Below are positions 20,370 through 29,156 of a stretch of DNA of 34,409 nt, one piece after another. The first letter of the stretch is position 1. The number at the start of each line of letters is the position of its first letter. Under the pieces are notes generated by a model. The model was not told where the DNA came from. It searched no databases and saw only the letters and a list, made by a program, of their open reading frames with translations. A program made the position numbers and the translations under genes. The DNA comes from Desulfobacterales bacterium (GTDB taxonomy: Bacteria > Desulfobacterota > Desulfobacteria > Desulfobacterales > B30-G6): contig JAOZRT010000013.1 in the NCBI GenBank assembly GCA_029940035.1, positions 1 through 34,409 of the forward strand. The letters are read 5' to 3'.

Positions 20370-20723
20370 ATGCACGAAATGGGCATAGCCATGCAGATTA
20401 TCGAGATTGCCACAGCCTCCATTCCTACGGATGAGGGTGATGTGGCGGTTGCCCGGGTGAATCTCAAAGTGGGCAAACTGGCGGCCGTGGTTGCGGATAG
20501 CCTGCGGTTCTGTTTCGAGATTGCTGCCAAGGAAACCCCGTTGGAAGGCGCCGAACTGGATATTGAAGAGATACCGGTCAAGGCCAGGTGCAAGGCGTGT
20601 GATACAGAGTGGACCATCGAAGGGCCGGCATTCAACTGTGAAAAGTGCGACAGTGGTCAAATCGAGATTCTTTCCGGCCGGGAACTGAACATAGAATCCA
20701 TTGAAATTGCCGACGAGGCCTGA
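20370..20723 (+). CDS. hypA: Hydrogenase nickel incorporation protein HypA
   Basis: MHEMGIAMQIIEIA; CKACDTEW...CEKCDSGQIEILSGREL zinc motif. Confidence 0.96.
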   Translation: MHEMGIAMQIIEIATASIPTDEGDVAVARVNLKVGKLAAVVADSLRFCFEIAAKETPLEGAELDIEEIPVKARCKACDTEWTIEGPAFNCEKCDSGQIEILSGRELNIESIEIADEA

Positions 20724-20755
20724 GTGCGGGAATCAATTGAGGAAGGATTATCAAC

Positions 20756-21541
20756 ATGCTGATACAAAACGATAAAATCCGGTTAGCCAGGCACCATCAG
20801 GACGGCCACAGCCATTCTCATCCCCACTCCCGGGGCGACACAGAGGTTCACAGCGTCAAGTCGGGCCGGCGTGAGATCAAGGTTGTGAGGCGCGTCCTGG
20901 ATGTCAACGATAAAATGGCCGATGAAAACCGGGAACTTTTCAACCGGCACGGTGTTTTCGTCCTCAACATGATGAGCTCACCGGGTTCGGGGAAAACCAC
21001 AACCCTGGAAAAATCTCTGGCAACCATCATGCCGGAAATAAAATGCGCCGTGATCGTGGGTGATATCTGCACCACCAATGATGCCGACCGTCTGGCCGTG
21101 TCCGGGGCACCGGTGGTCCAGATCAACACCGATGAGTTCGGAGGCGATTGCCATCTGGCAGCCCATGTTATCGAAAAAGCGGCCCGCAGCATCGATCTGG
21201 ACGCCATCGAGCTGCTGATTGTGGAAAATGTGGGCAATCTGGTCTGTCCGGCAGAGTTCGATATTGGCGAGGACGCACGTGCAGTCATCCTCAGTGTCAC
21301 CGAGGGTGAGGACAAGCCTTTGAAGTACCCCCTGATGTTTCGCAAGAGCGATATTGCCATCCTGAACAAGACGGATCTTTTACCCTACCTGGACTACGAC
21401 GTGGGGGAAGCGGTCAGGAGTATCCGCCAGATTCATCCAGACATGCCGGTGTTTGAAATGTCCTCCAAAACCGAAGAGGGCATGGGGCCCTGGCTGGACT
21501 GGTTGAAGAGGCAGGTCCGCGATAAACTTCAGCAAGCCTAA
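20756..21541 (+). CDS. hypB: Hydrogenase nickel incorporation GTPase HypB
   Basis: MMSSPGSGKTTTLEKSL, GDICTTNDADRL, VENVGNLVCPAEFDIGEDARAVILSVTEGEDKPLKYPLMF; His-rich N-terminus RHHQDGHSHSHPHSRG. Confidence 0.97.
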   Translation: MLIQNDKIRLARHHQDGHSHSHPHSRGDTEVHSVKSGRREIKVVRRVLDVNDKMADENRELFNRHGVFVLNMMSSPGSGKTTTLEKSLATIMPEIKCAVIVGDICTTNDADRLAVSGAPVVQINTDEFGGDCHLAAHVIEKAARSIDLDAIELLIVENVGNLVCPAEFDIGEDARAVILSVTEGEDKPLKYPLMFRKSDIAILNKTDLLPYLDYDVGEAVRSIRQIHPDMPVFEMSSKTEEGMGPWLDWLKRQVRDKLQQA

Positions 21542-21641
21542 GCAGGCTTTCCACTATCGCTTGATGCGCAGTGCCAGGATTCACCCCTGCTGAAACCGCC
21601 CGCGGAACATCTCCATAATTAGGTATTAGGAGGGATTTCCC

Positions 21642-22487
21642 ATGGACGTCAGAAAAGCGGCGTTTGCCGGAAGCTGGTATCCAGACAGTGCTGTAGAATG
21701 TGAAACCGATATACGGCGCTACACAAAAAAGGCAAGCCCGCCTGCAATACCTTGTGTCGGCGGAATCGTCCCGCATGCCGGCTGGTATTTTTCAGGAGAG
21801 ATTGCCTGTCGGGTCATTCACGGGCTGAGCAGCGGTCCTCCCCCGGATGTGGTGGTCGTGTTCGGCATGCATCTCCATCCGGAATCCCCCGGCTACATCA
21901 TGACCGAAGGGGCATGGGAAACCCCTTTTGGCAACCTCGCTATTGAAACGGACGTGGCCCGCCAATTGAATGCGGCCTTCAGCTTTCAAGTGGAAACCGC
22001 GCAGCGCCACACCCAGGATAATACCATCGAGCTGCAGCTTCCCTTTATAAAGTATTTTTTCAAAGATACAAAAATCTTACCCCTGGGCCTTCCCCCTGCG
22101 GAATCATCCCTGGACATCGGCGTGGCTGTGGTGGAAATAATATCCGCTCTCGGCCTGAAAGCCCGGATCATTGGCTCTACCGACCTTACCCATTATGGCG
22201 TTAATTATGGCTATTCCCCCATGGGCTCAGGATCTTCCGCTGTTGAGTGGGTGACAACTGATAATGATCGCCGGGTTGTAGATGCGATGCTGTCCATGGA
22301 TACCGGAGCAGTGATCCGGGAAGGGATGACCAACCAAAATGCCTGCTGTGCCGGCGCTGCAGCCACGGCCATAGCCGCCAGCAGGGCGTTGGGCGCCACC
22401 CGTGCCGAAGAAGTGGCGTACGCCACCAGCTATGACAAACATCCGGGCGACAGTTTTGTGGGTTACGTGGGGATACTATTTAGCTGA
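21642..22487 (+). CDS. AmmeMemoRadiSam system protein B / MEMO1 family
   Basis: VRKAAFAGSWYPDS, VPHAGWYFSGEIA, DNTIELQLPFIKYFF, DLTHYG; C-terminal DSFVGYVGILF. Confidence 0.92.
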   Translation: MDVRKAAFAGSWYPDSAVECETDIRRYTKKASPPAIPCVGGIVPHAGWYFSGEIACRVIHGLSSGPPPDVVVVFGMHLHPESPGYIMTEGAWETPFGNLAIETDVARQLNAAFSFQVETAQRHTQDNTIELQLPFIKYFFKDTKILPLGLPPAESSLDIGVAVVEIISALGLKARIIGSTDLTHYGVNYGYSPMGSGSSAVEWVTTDNDRRVVDAMLSMDTGAVIREGMTNQNACCAGAAATAIAASRALGATRAEEVAYATSYDKHPGDSFVGYVGILFS

Positions 22488-22578
22488 TAGCTCATAGCTC
22501 TTGGCTGCTGCAACTATGCGCGATGCATTAAGAGCCAGGTTGGAAGCTATCTGAAAAAGATATTTTTTAGATCAGCTT

Positions 22579-23058
22579 CTATTCTCTTTCATGACACCCC
22601 ACACACCCCACCGGACCTAAATTCGACACCTTCCCTCCGGGTCCAAAGATGCTTTTTTCCTTGGCGTGATTGATCGTCCGGATCTCTTTGTGACAGCCGA
22701 TGCAGCGCTTGTGAAAGGCGTACTTGAAGTACGGCATGGCCTCCATGTCGTAGGCCAATGCTTTTTCGCTTGTTTTCGGCGGGTCGAGGGCGTCGTGGCA
22801 GCCTGCTGCCATGCAGGTTTTAACCTGGGTCAGGCCGTTCCATTTGTGGTGGCACTGGTTGCAGGCATAGGTAAAGTGCAAGGAATGGGGAAAGGCCACG
22901 GCTGAACGCACCGCTACAATACCGGAAGGCGGGTGGAGCACGAGGGTTCCCACCGGTACGCTAATGGCGTCCAACCGGTCACCGCTGACGGCTGCAGGTC
23001 CTGCCAACAAAACGATTACCAGAACTAAAATGATGTTTACCGCTCTTGTCTTTATCAT
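22579..23058 (-). CDS. Periplasmic multiheme cytochrome c (cytochrome c3/c7-like, four heme motifs)
   Basis: Signal-like N-terminus; CNQCH, CMAAGCH (CX4CH), CIGCH, CVGCH plus spaced His. Confidence 0.9.
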   Translation of the reverse strand: MIKTRAVNIILVLVIVLLAGPAAVSGDRLDAISVPVGTLVLHPPSGIVAVRSAVAFPHSLHFTYACNQCHHKWNGLTQVKTCMAAGCHDALDPPKTSEKALAYDMEAMPYFKYAFHKRCIGCHKEIRTINHAKEKSIFGPGGKVSNLGPVGCVGCHERE

Positions 23059-23402
23059 TGAATGCCCTTTTTCTCCCTGTAAAGGGTGTACATCAATTCC
23101 ATGGTTTCCTTGCCGGAGCCCGGCTTTTTATCGATCAAAACATTCCAGGAAGAGTTGTTTTCGAGGATGTTCAGCACTTGCATTATTGTGGAAATGATAT
23201 GGGATGGATCATCGCCACGGGTGCTGATTGTTTCGCTCTCCTGAAAAGTGACGTTGTCGTTCTCGTTGGTTCCGGGTCCCAGCCCCACCAGAATCGATCC
23301 CTCGCCGATTTCCAGCAGGGCGCGATTGAGCGCGGCTGAAAGCCGGGGGGCAAAAGGCGACAGTTCCCGGTGCAGTGTTTTTGCCAGGTCGTAGGGGGTC
23401 AT
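23055..23402 (-). CDS. Conserved-looking hypothetical protein upstream of the cytochrome
   Basis: 115 aa ORF with ATGA-type overlap with the downstream cytochrome start; no recognised motif. Confidence 0.65.
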   Translation of the reverse strand: MTPYDLAKTLHRELSPFAPRLSAALNRALLEIGEGSILVGLGPGTNENDNVTFQESETISTRGDDPSHIISTIMQVLNILENNSSWNVLIDKKPGSGKETMELMYTLYREKKGIQ

Positions 23403-23478
23403 GTATGGTTTACCTCGTCATCCTATTTTGTGTGTTGACAATATCTATCAACGAAACATTCTAAATCAGGTTTTGATA

Positions 23479-23603
23479 AAGGGGCCAAGGATTCCAGGGT
23501 TCGAGGGTTCAAGTGATCGCTCTTTGCTATAAGCTTTTAGCTGTTATCAGGAAAGAGCCGACAGCTATTTTTATCACTTGGCCCCTTGACTCCTTGAACC
23601 CTG
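23479..23603. repeat. Imperfect inverted pair of GGGTTCAAGGGGCC-type repeats
   Basis: AAGGGGCCAAGGATTCCAGGGTTCGAGGGTTCAAGTGAT (23479-23517) / ATCACTTGGCCCCTTGACTCCTTGAACCCTG (23572-23602). Confidence 0.8.
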
Positions 23604-23663
23604 CTAAGGCCATCTTTTACATTTGATGACTACAAAGTAATTCTACGCCAAACGCTTCGTAGT

Positions 23664-23681
23664 GCAGGGATTTATCCCTGC
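23664..23681. repeat. GCAGGGATAAATCCCTGC repeat, copy 3, opposite orientation
   Basis: GTAGT-GCAGGGATTTATCCCTGC. Confidence 0.85.
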
Positions 23682-23711
23682 TTTCTTTGCACTGAATGCT
23701 GATTGCCATAA

Positions 23712-23750
23712 CTTGGACATTGATAATCCGTTATTGGATATTGGTTATTT
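23712..23750. repeat. AT-rich CTTGGA...ATTGGATATTGG repeat, copy 4, abutting glnS stop
   Basis: CTTGGACATTGATAATCCGTTATTGGATATTGGTTATTT. Confidence 0.87.
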
Positions 23751-25460
23751 CTTTTTCTTATTGATCTTAGCCCAGGTGTCCCGCAGGGTTATCGTGCGGT
23801 TGAACACCGGCCGGTTATCGGTGCTGTTCTGTTGGTCAAGGCAGAAATAACCCTGTCGCAGAAACTGATAAAAGAGGTCCGGTCGGGCGTCTTTAAGTGA
23901 TGGCTCGAGCATGCAGTCGGACAGCGTTGCCAGGGAGTCGGGATTCAGGTAGTCCTTGAAGCCTAGGCCCTCTTTTTCATCTGCGGGGTTTTCCCGGGTA
24001 AAAAGGTGGTCATAGAGGTGCACTTCCGCCCGGACGGCATGGGCGGCCGAAACCCAGTGCAGGGTTCCTTTTACCTTCCGTCCATCATCGGACCACCCGC
24101 CGTGCGTGGCAGGGTCATAGGTGCAATGAAGTTCGATAACTTCGTCGGTCCGGTCGTCCTTGACCACGCTGACGCAGGTGATGTAGTAGGCGTGCTTCAG
24201 CCGGACTTCACGCCCGGGGGAGAGGCGGAAAAATTTTCTGGGGGCATCCTCCATAAAGTCATCGTGTTCGACAAAGAGCTCCCTTGAAAACGGCAGTTTC
24301 CGTTTGCCCAGGCTTGGATCTTCAGGACTGTTTTCAGCCTCGAGTTCTTCGACCTGCCCTTCCGGGTAGTTGTCGATGATCACCCGCAGCGGCCGCAGAA
24401 CTCCCATGACCCGCCAGGCTCTTTTGTTGAGGTCTTCCCTTAGGGTGTATTCCAGCAGGGCCATGTCAACCGTGCTGCCCCGCTTGGCCACGCCGATACG
24501 CTCGCAAAAGTTGCGAATGGTGTCCGGTGTGTAGCCCCGGCGGCGCATTCCTGAAATAGTCGGCATGCGCGGGTCGTCCCAGCCGGTAACGTGTCCCTCC
24601 TCGACCAGCTGAATCAGTTTGCGCTTGCTCAACACGGTGTACGTGAGGTTGAGGCGCGCAAACTCGATCTGCTGGGGGTGATAGACTTCGAGCTCATCCA
24701 GGACCCAGTCGTAGAGCTGCCGGTTGTTTTCAAATTCCAGGGTGCAGACGGAATGCGTGATACCTTCCAGAGAGTCAGACAGGCAGTGGGTGAAATCGTA
24801 CATGGGGTAAATGCACCATTTGTCGCCGGTCCGGTGGTGGGACGCTTTGCGGATCCGGTAGAGGGTCGGGTCGCGCAGTAAAAGGTTGGGGTGGGCCATA
24901 TCGATCTTAGCCCGAAGGACGTGGGCGCCCTCCTCGAACTCCCCTGCCCGCATACGGGTAAAGAGATCCATGTTTTCTTCCACAGGCCGGTTGCGAAAAG
25001 GGCTTTCCTGTCCGGGCTGGGTCAGGGTTCCCCGGTAAGCCCGGATGTCATCGGCACAGAGGCTGTCGACATAAGCCTTTCCCTTTTCGATCAGTTGGAC
25101 GGCGAAATCATAGAGTTCTTCAAAGTAGTCGGAGGCGAAAAACAAGCGGTCTTTCCAGTCAAAGCCCAGCCAGCGCACGTCTTCCTGAATCGACTCCACA
25201 TATTCCACGCTCTCCTTGGTCGGATTGGTGTCATCGAACCTGAGGTTGCAGGTGCCGTTGTTTTCAGCGGCAAGGCCGAAATTGAGGCAGATGGATTTGG
25301 CGTGGCCGATATGGAGATAGCCATTGGGCTCAGGCGGGAAGCGGGTGGCAACCCTGCCGCCGAATTTACCGGAGGCTTCGTCTTCCTTGATGATGTTGCG
25401 AATGAAGTTGGGTGGCGGCGTTACATCCGTATTTTTCTGCTTTGAATTATCTTTAGTCAT
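23745..25460 (-). CDS. glnS: Glutaminyl-tRNA synthetase
   Basis: [69 protein letters not shown]. Confidence 0.98.
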   Translation of the reverse strand: MTKDNSKQKNTDVTPPPNFIRNIIKEDEASGKFGGRVATRFPPEPNGYLHIGHAKSICLNFGLAAENNGTCNLRFDDTNPTKESVEYVESIQEDVRWLGFDWKDRLFFASDYFEELYDFAVQLIEKGKAYVDSLCADDIRAYRGTLTQPGQESPFRNRPVEENMDLFTRMRAGEFEEGAHVLRAKIDMAHPNLLLRDPTLYRIRKASHHRTGDKWCIYPMYDFTHCLSDSLEGITHSVCTLEFENNRQLYDWVLDELEVYHPQQIEFARLNLTYTVLSKRKLIQLVEEGHVTGWDDPRMPTISGMRRRGYTPDTIRNFCERIGVAKRGSTVDMALLEYTLREDLNKRAWRVMGVLRPLRVIIDNYPEGQVEELEAENSPEDPSLGKRKLPFSRELFVEHDDFMEDAPRKFFRLSPGREVRLKHAYYITCVSVVKDDRTDEVIELHCTYDPATHGGWSDDGRKVKGTLHWVSAAHAVRAEVHLYDHLFTRENPADEKEGLGFKDYLNPDSLATLSDCMLEPSLKDARPDLFYQFLRQGYFCLDQQNSTDNRPVFNRTITLRDTWAKINKKKK

Positions 25461-25545
25461 CTTTTATTCCTATATGAATGTATGCTTTATTTTATTATTC
25501 CCGCCGCTTGCCATGGCGACCGAAATTTTATACTTCTGTAAGGTA

Positions 25546-25588
25546 GCGGCGCAGTCGCGTTTCATAAAAGCGTGGCACACGATTTTAT
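25546..25588. repeat. Two-hairpin element at the 3' end of radical SAM gene
   Basis: GCGGC-GCA-GTCGC then ATAAAAGCGTG-GCA-CACGATTTTAT; ends at stop codon (25588-25590). Confidence 0.9.
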
Positions 25589-26922
25589 TATAAATCAAAG
25601 GCGTGCAGCCTTTTCCACAATGCTTCCTGTTTTGCCTTTTTGTTGAAGGCCTTCACCATTTTGGAGGCCTCTTTCAATGGGACGTGAAAGGGCCGGCCGT
25701 TTTCATCGATGGACGGCACCACATCCCGGGAGCGTAAATAGTGGTTTCCCTCCTGTTTCCACCATGCCGGAGCATTGGCCTTGAAACCGTACTTCCTTGT
25801 AAACAACTCCTGGTGGTTGAAAATATAGTTGCCCGGGTAAAAGGCAAAACGCTGGTACTTTACCCTGAGATGCCCGCCTTCCAGCTGCGGTGTCACCACA
25901 TCCTGGAAAAATTGCCTGAACTCTGCATAGGTTTCCCGTGTTTCACCGGGATGGTCAAAAATCAGATACACATCATGGAGAATGCCGAGCTGATTGCAGA
26001 TGGATGAAATCCTGACAAACTTTTTCAGAAAGGCATTCGGATCAAGTGTTTTATTCATGATCTTAAGCATGGATGCTGAAAAAGAGTCAATACCAAAATC
26101 GATTTTGATCTTGAGCCTGGACATCAGTTCCAGGTCATCTTCATCGATGACATCCACACGTGTTTCCAGCCAGAAGTAGCAGTTCAGGTCAGCCCGGGCC
26201 AGGGCGGATAAAAAGGCTTTGCGCCATTTCTTGTTCAAACCGAAGCAGGCGTCGAATATGGTAAAGTAGCGCGGGTTCATTTCATGGGCCAGCCCTTTGA
26301 TCAAAGCGACGGCGTCATCCACGGGCAGGCTGCTCCACTTTTTTTTGTACTCCATGCAATAACGGCAGTTGAACGGGCAGCCGGCCCCGAGAAAGATCCC
26401 CAGGGTTCTCTGGTTGTCGAAATAGGGATAGGTACGAAAATCGGGAATAATTCGATAGGTGTCGATTTCCTTGAAAAACGCCTTATGAATTGCTTGAAAA
26501 ATATTTTGTATTTCACCTGTTACAACGTGATCAAAAGGGCTGCCGGGATAGGTAAAATCCCCGGGCATGAAAGTGGGATGGTATCCACCGACGACAATGG
26601 TCGTTTCCGGGCGGTGCTGTTTGAGTTTTTCGGCAAAATAAACAGAGGAGAGGTAGTTCAGGCTCGACCAGCACGATAGGGCGACAAGATCAGCCTCAAG
26701 GTCGAGAATACGCTTCAGTCCGTTGGCCTTGAAAGCGGACAGTTCCTCGGATGTTTCCGGGCGAGAGAATTCATTTTCGAGATCCACGACAATAACATCG
26801 AAAAATTGCTTGAGATAGGTATAGATATAAACCATGTGCGGTTTTAGATGAATAAAGCGGCCCCATCCCTTGGAATAAAATTCTCCTGGATAGAGCAATA
26901 AAATTTTTTCTTTTCTTTTCAT
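25588..26922 (-). CDS. B12-binding-domain radical SAM protein
   Basis: N-terminal cobalamin-binding-like region, then GAGCPFNCRYCMEYKKKW (CxxxCxxC); DFGIDSFSASMLKIMNK, GETRETYAEFRQF. Confidence 0.9.
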   Translation of the reverse strand: MKRKEKILLLYPGEFYSKGWGRFIHLKPHMVYIYTYLKQFFDVIVVDLENEFSRPETSEELSAFKANGLKRILDLEADLVALSCWSSLNYLSSVYFAEKLKQHRPETTIVVGGYHPTFMPGDFTYPGSPFDHVVTGEIQNIFQAIHKAFFKEIDTYRIIPDFRTYPYFDNQRTLGIFLGAGCPFNCRYCMEYKKKWSSLPVDDAVALIKGLAHEMNPRYFTIFDACFGLNKKWRKAFLSALARADLNCYFWLETRVDVIDEDDLELMSRLKIKIDFGIDSFSASMLKIMNKTLDPNAFLKKFVRISSICNQLGILHDVYLIFDHPGETRETYAEFRQFFQDVVTPQLEGGHLRVKYQRFAFYPGNYIFNHQELFTRKYGFKANAPAWWKQEGNHYLRSRDVVPSIDENGRPFHVPLKEASKMVKAFNKKAKQEALWKRLHAFDL

Positions 26923-27002
26923 ACCATTGTCCTGTATTCTCTTCTTGACCGTACCGGGCTTATATATTACAAATTTTTATAAATAACAATTTGTTATCGA
27001 GT

Positions 27003-28388
27003 ATGGAAATAAAAAAACCGCCATCGAAGACCAACCTGCTGATATCCCGTATAGGCCTCTCAATTACAAGGAATTCGGAGCAGGCTGCTAAGGCGGGGAA
27101 AAAGAGGAAATTTCTGCCGGGGACGCTGGTTTTCCATTTTCGTCCCCGCAGGGTTCCCCATGCAGCCGCCAGATTCACCCAGACCTGGGGCCTGGGCGGT
27201 ATCGCCCTTGTTCTGGTTTTGCTCCTTTTCAGCACCGGGCTGATGCTGAAACTGGCGTATAAACCCTTTCCGGACATGGCGTATGATTCCATTCTGACGA
27301 TCCAAAGGGACGTACACTTCGGCCTGTGGGTCCGCAATATTCACCACTGGAGCGCCAACTTCCTGGCCATTGTTTTGTTCCTGCACATGCAGCGCGTTTT
27401 TTTCACCGGCGGTTTTCGCCACCCCCGCCAGTTTAACTGGGTTGTCGGGCTGGTGCTCTTCCTGTTGGTGCTGGCCTCCAATTTTACCGGCTACCTTCTG
27501 CCATGGGACCAGTTGGCCTACTGGGCCATCACCATCAGTACCGGCATGCTCGACTATGTTCCCCTTTTCGGCGGCTGGCTGCAGACGGTCATAAGGGGCG
27601 GTCCGGAGATCGGGCCGTCGTCCCTGTTGTTGTTTTTTGCCGTACACACCGCGTTTTTACCTATGGGCATTTTTCTGGTGATGATGTTTCATTTCTGGCG
27701 CGTGAGAAAGGCCGGGGGTGTGGTGGTGCCTATGATGCCGGCAACGGAAGAAGCACAAGGGGCATCCACCCCCGTATTTCCGGATTTGCTGCTCAAAGAG
27801 CTGGTGACCGCCCTCGCGGCAGTGGCGTTTGTGCTGATTTTTTCGGCCATGTTCAACGCACCTTTGGAAATGAAGGCCAACCCCGGCCTCAGCCCCAATC
27901 CTGCCAAGGCGCCCTGGTTTTTTATCGGCATGCAGGAAATGTTGCTGCATGTTCACCCTTTTTTTGCTGTGCTGGTCATACCGCTGTTGATGTTGGGGGG
28001 ACTTTTGGCGCTGCCCTATCTGAACGACGCATCCCCGGCGGGCGGTGTCTGGTTTTATTCGGCAAAAGGCCGCCGCATGGGAATCACGTCGGCAGTGGCG
28101 GCTGTTATTTTCAGTGCGGCTGGAATACTCGGCGATGCATTTCTTTTTGACCTGACGAACGCCCTGCCCGCGCTTCCGTCGGTCATTGTCAGTGGCGTGT
28201 TGCCCATTGCGGTTTTTTCAGGGGTAGTGGCTATTTTCATGATTTTTCTGCAACGGCGCTATGCGGCCGACAGCAATGAAATGATTCAGAGCATCTACAT
28301 ATTTGTAATGACAGGGTATGTGGTTTTGACGATTACCTGTTTATGGCTTCGGGGGGTGAACATGGCCCTGGCCTGGCCCTGGGGATGA
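27003..28388 (+). CDS. Cytochrome b (bc1/b6f-type) membrane subunit
   Basis: Multiple TM helices; HHWSANFLAIVLFLHMQRVFFTG, NWVVGLVLFLLVLASNFTGYLLPWDQLAYWAITI, HTAFLPMGIFLVMMFHFWRVRKAGGV, KAPWFFIGMQEML. ATG 27003 preferred over TTG 26991. Confidence 0.93.
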   Translation: MEIKKPPSKTNLLISRIGLSITRNSEQAAKAGKKRKFLPGTLVFHFRPRRVPHAAARFTQTWGLGGIALVLVLLLFSTGLMLKLAYKPFPDMAYDSILTIQRDVHFGLWVRNIHHWSANFLAIVLFLHMQRVFFTGGFRHPRQFNWVVGLVLFLLVLASNFTGYLLPWDQLAYWAITISTGMLDYVPLFGGWLQTVIRGGPEIGPSSLLLFFAVHTAFLPMGIFLVMMFHFWRVRKAGGVVVPMMPATEEAQGASTPVFPDLLLKELVTALAAVAFVLIFSAMFNAPLEMKANPGLSPNPAKAPWFFIGMQEMLLHVHPFFAVLVIPLLMLGGLLALPYLNDASPAGGVWFYSAKGRRMGITSAVAAVIFSAAGILGDAFLFDLTNALPALPSVIVSGVLPIAVFSGVVAIFMIFLQRRYAADSNEMIQSIYIFVMTGYVVLTITCLWLRGVNMALAWPWG

Positions 28389-28460
28389 TGTGTTTTGCAA
28401 GTCTGACGGCCACGGAGCGGATAACGAAACCTATAAAACCGGAAATGATCCATTATTAAA

Positions 28461-28979
28461 ATGAAACAGCAAAAAAAGCCAAAGGAAACAGAAGCACGGC
28501 CGGTGACTCCCCGGCGGGGATTCCTGAATATGCTCTGGTGGGCCCTGGGCGCACTGGCCATTGCAGAATTGATAGGGCTGGTCGTCGCTTTTATCCGGCC
28601 GGGAAAGAAGGCATCGCAAAAGGAGGGGTACGGCGGCCTGGTTACCTGCGGCCCCACATCAGATTTCCAGGTCAACACCGTAACCGCCTTCCAACGCGGC
28701 CACTTTTATCTGGCAAGGCTTAAGAGCGGTGGCTTCATGGCGCTGTCGCGCAAATGCACACATCTGGGCTGTACGGTAATCTGGGATGAGAAGAAAAGCC
28801 ATTTTGAGTGCCCCTGCCATGCTTCCGCCTTCAACCTGGCGGGGGACGTCATCAGCAAACCGGCGCCCCGGGCACTGGATTACCACCGCATTATCATTGA
28901 GAACAATATTGTAAAGGTCGACACGGGGAAGAGAATCAAGCGCCAGCGTTTCAGTGACGACCAGGTGACAGCGGTTTGA
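28461..28979 (+). CDS. Rieske 2Fe-2S protein
   Basis: CTHLGCTVIWDEKKSHFECPCHASAFN (CxH...CxxH); N-terminal TM segment. Confidence 0.95.
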   Translation: MKQQKKPKETEARPVTPRRGFLNMLWWALGALAIAELIGLVVAFIRPGKKASQKEGYGGLVTCGPTSDFQVNTVTAFQRGHFYLARLKSGGFMALSRKCTHLGCTVIWDEKKSHFECPCHASAFNLAGDVISKPAPRALDYHRIIIENNIVKVDTGKRIKRQRFSDDQVTAV

Positions 28980-28984
28980 CATTA

Positions 28985-29088
28985 CAGGATTCAAGGGGCC
29001 GAGGGTTCGAGCGAAATAAAAAATGAGCTCATAGCTGGTAGGACATAGCTCATAGCATGCTATCAGCTACCAGCTTTGCCCCTCTGAT
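28985..29088. repeat. GGATTCAAGGGGCC / AGCTCATAGCT composite inverted repeat
   Basis: AGGATTCAAGGGGCCGAGGGTTCGAGCGA ... AGCTGGTAG...CTACCAGCT ... GCCCCT. Confidence 0.75.
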
Positions 29089-29156
29089 CTTTCTTCCTTG
29101 GGAATGGGAAAAGGAAGAAAACATATTTCAACACGGCTCGACCGAAGTATACATAT

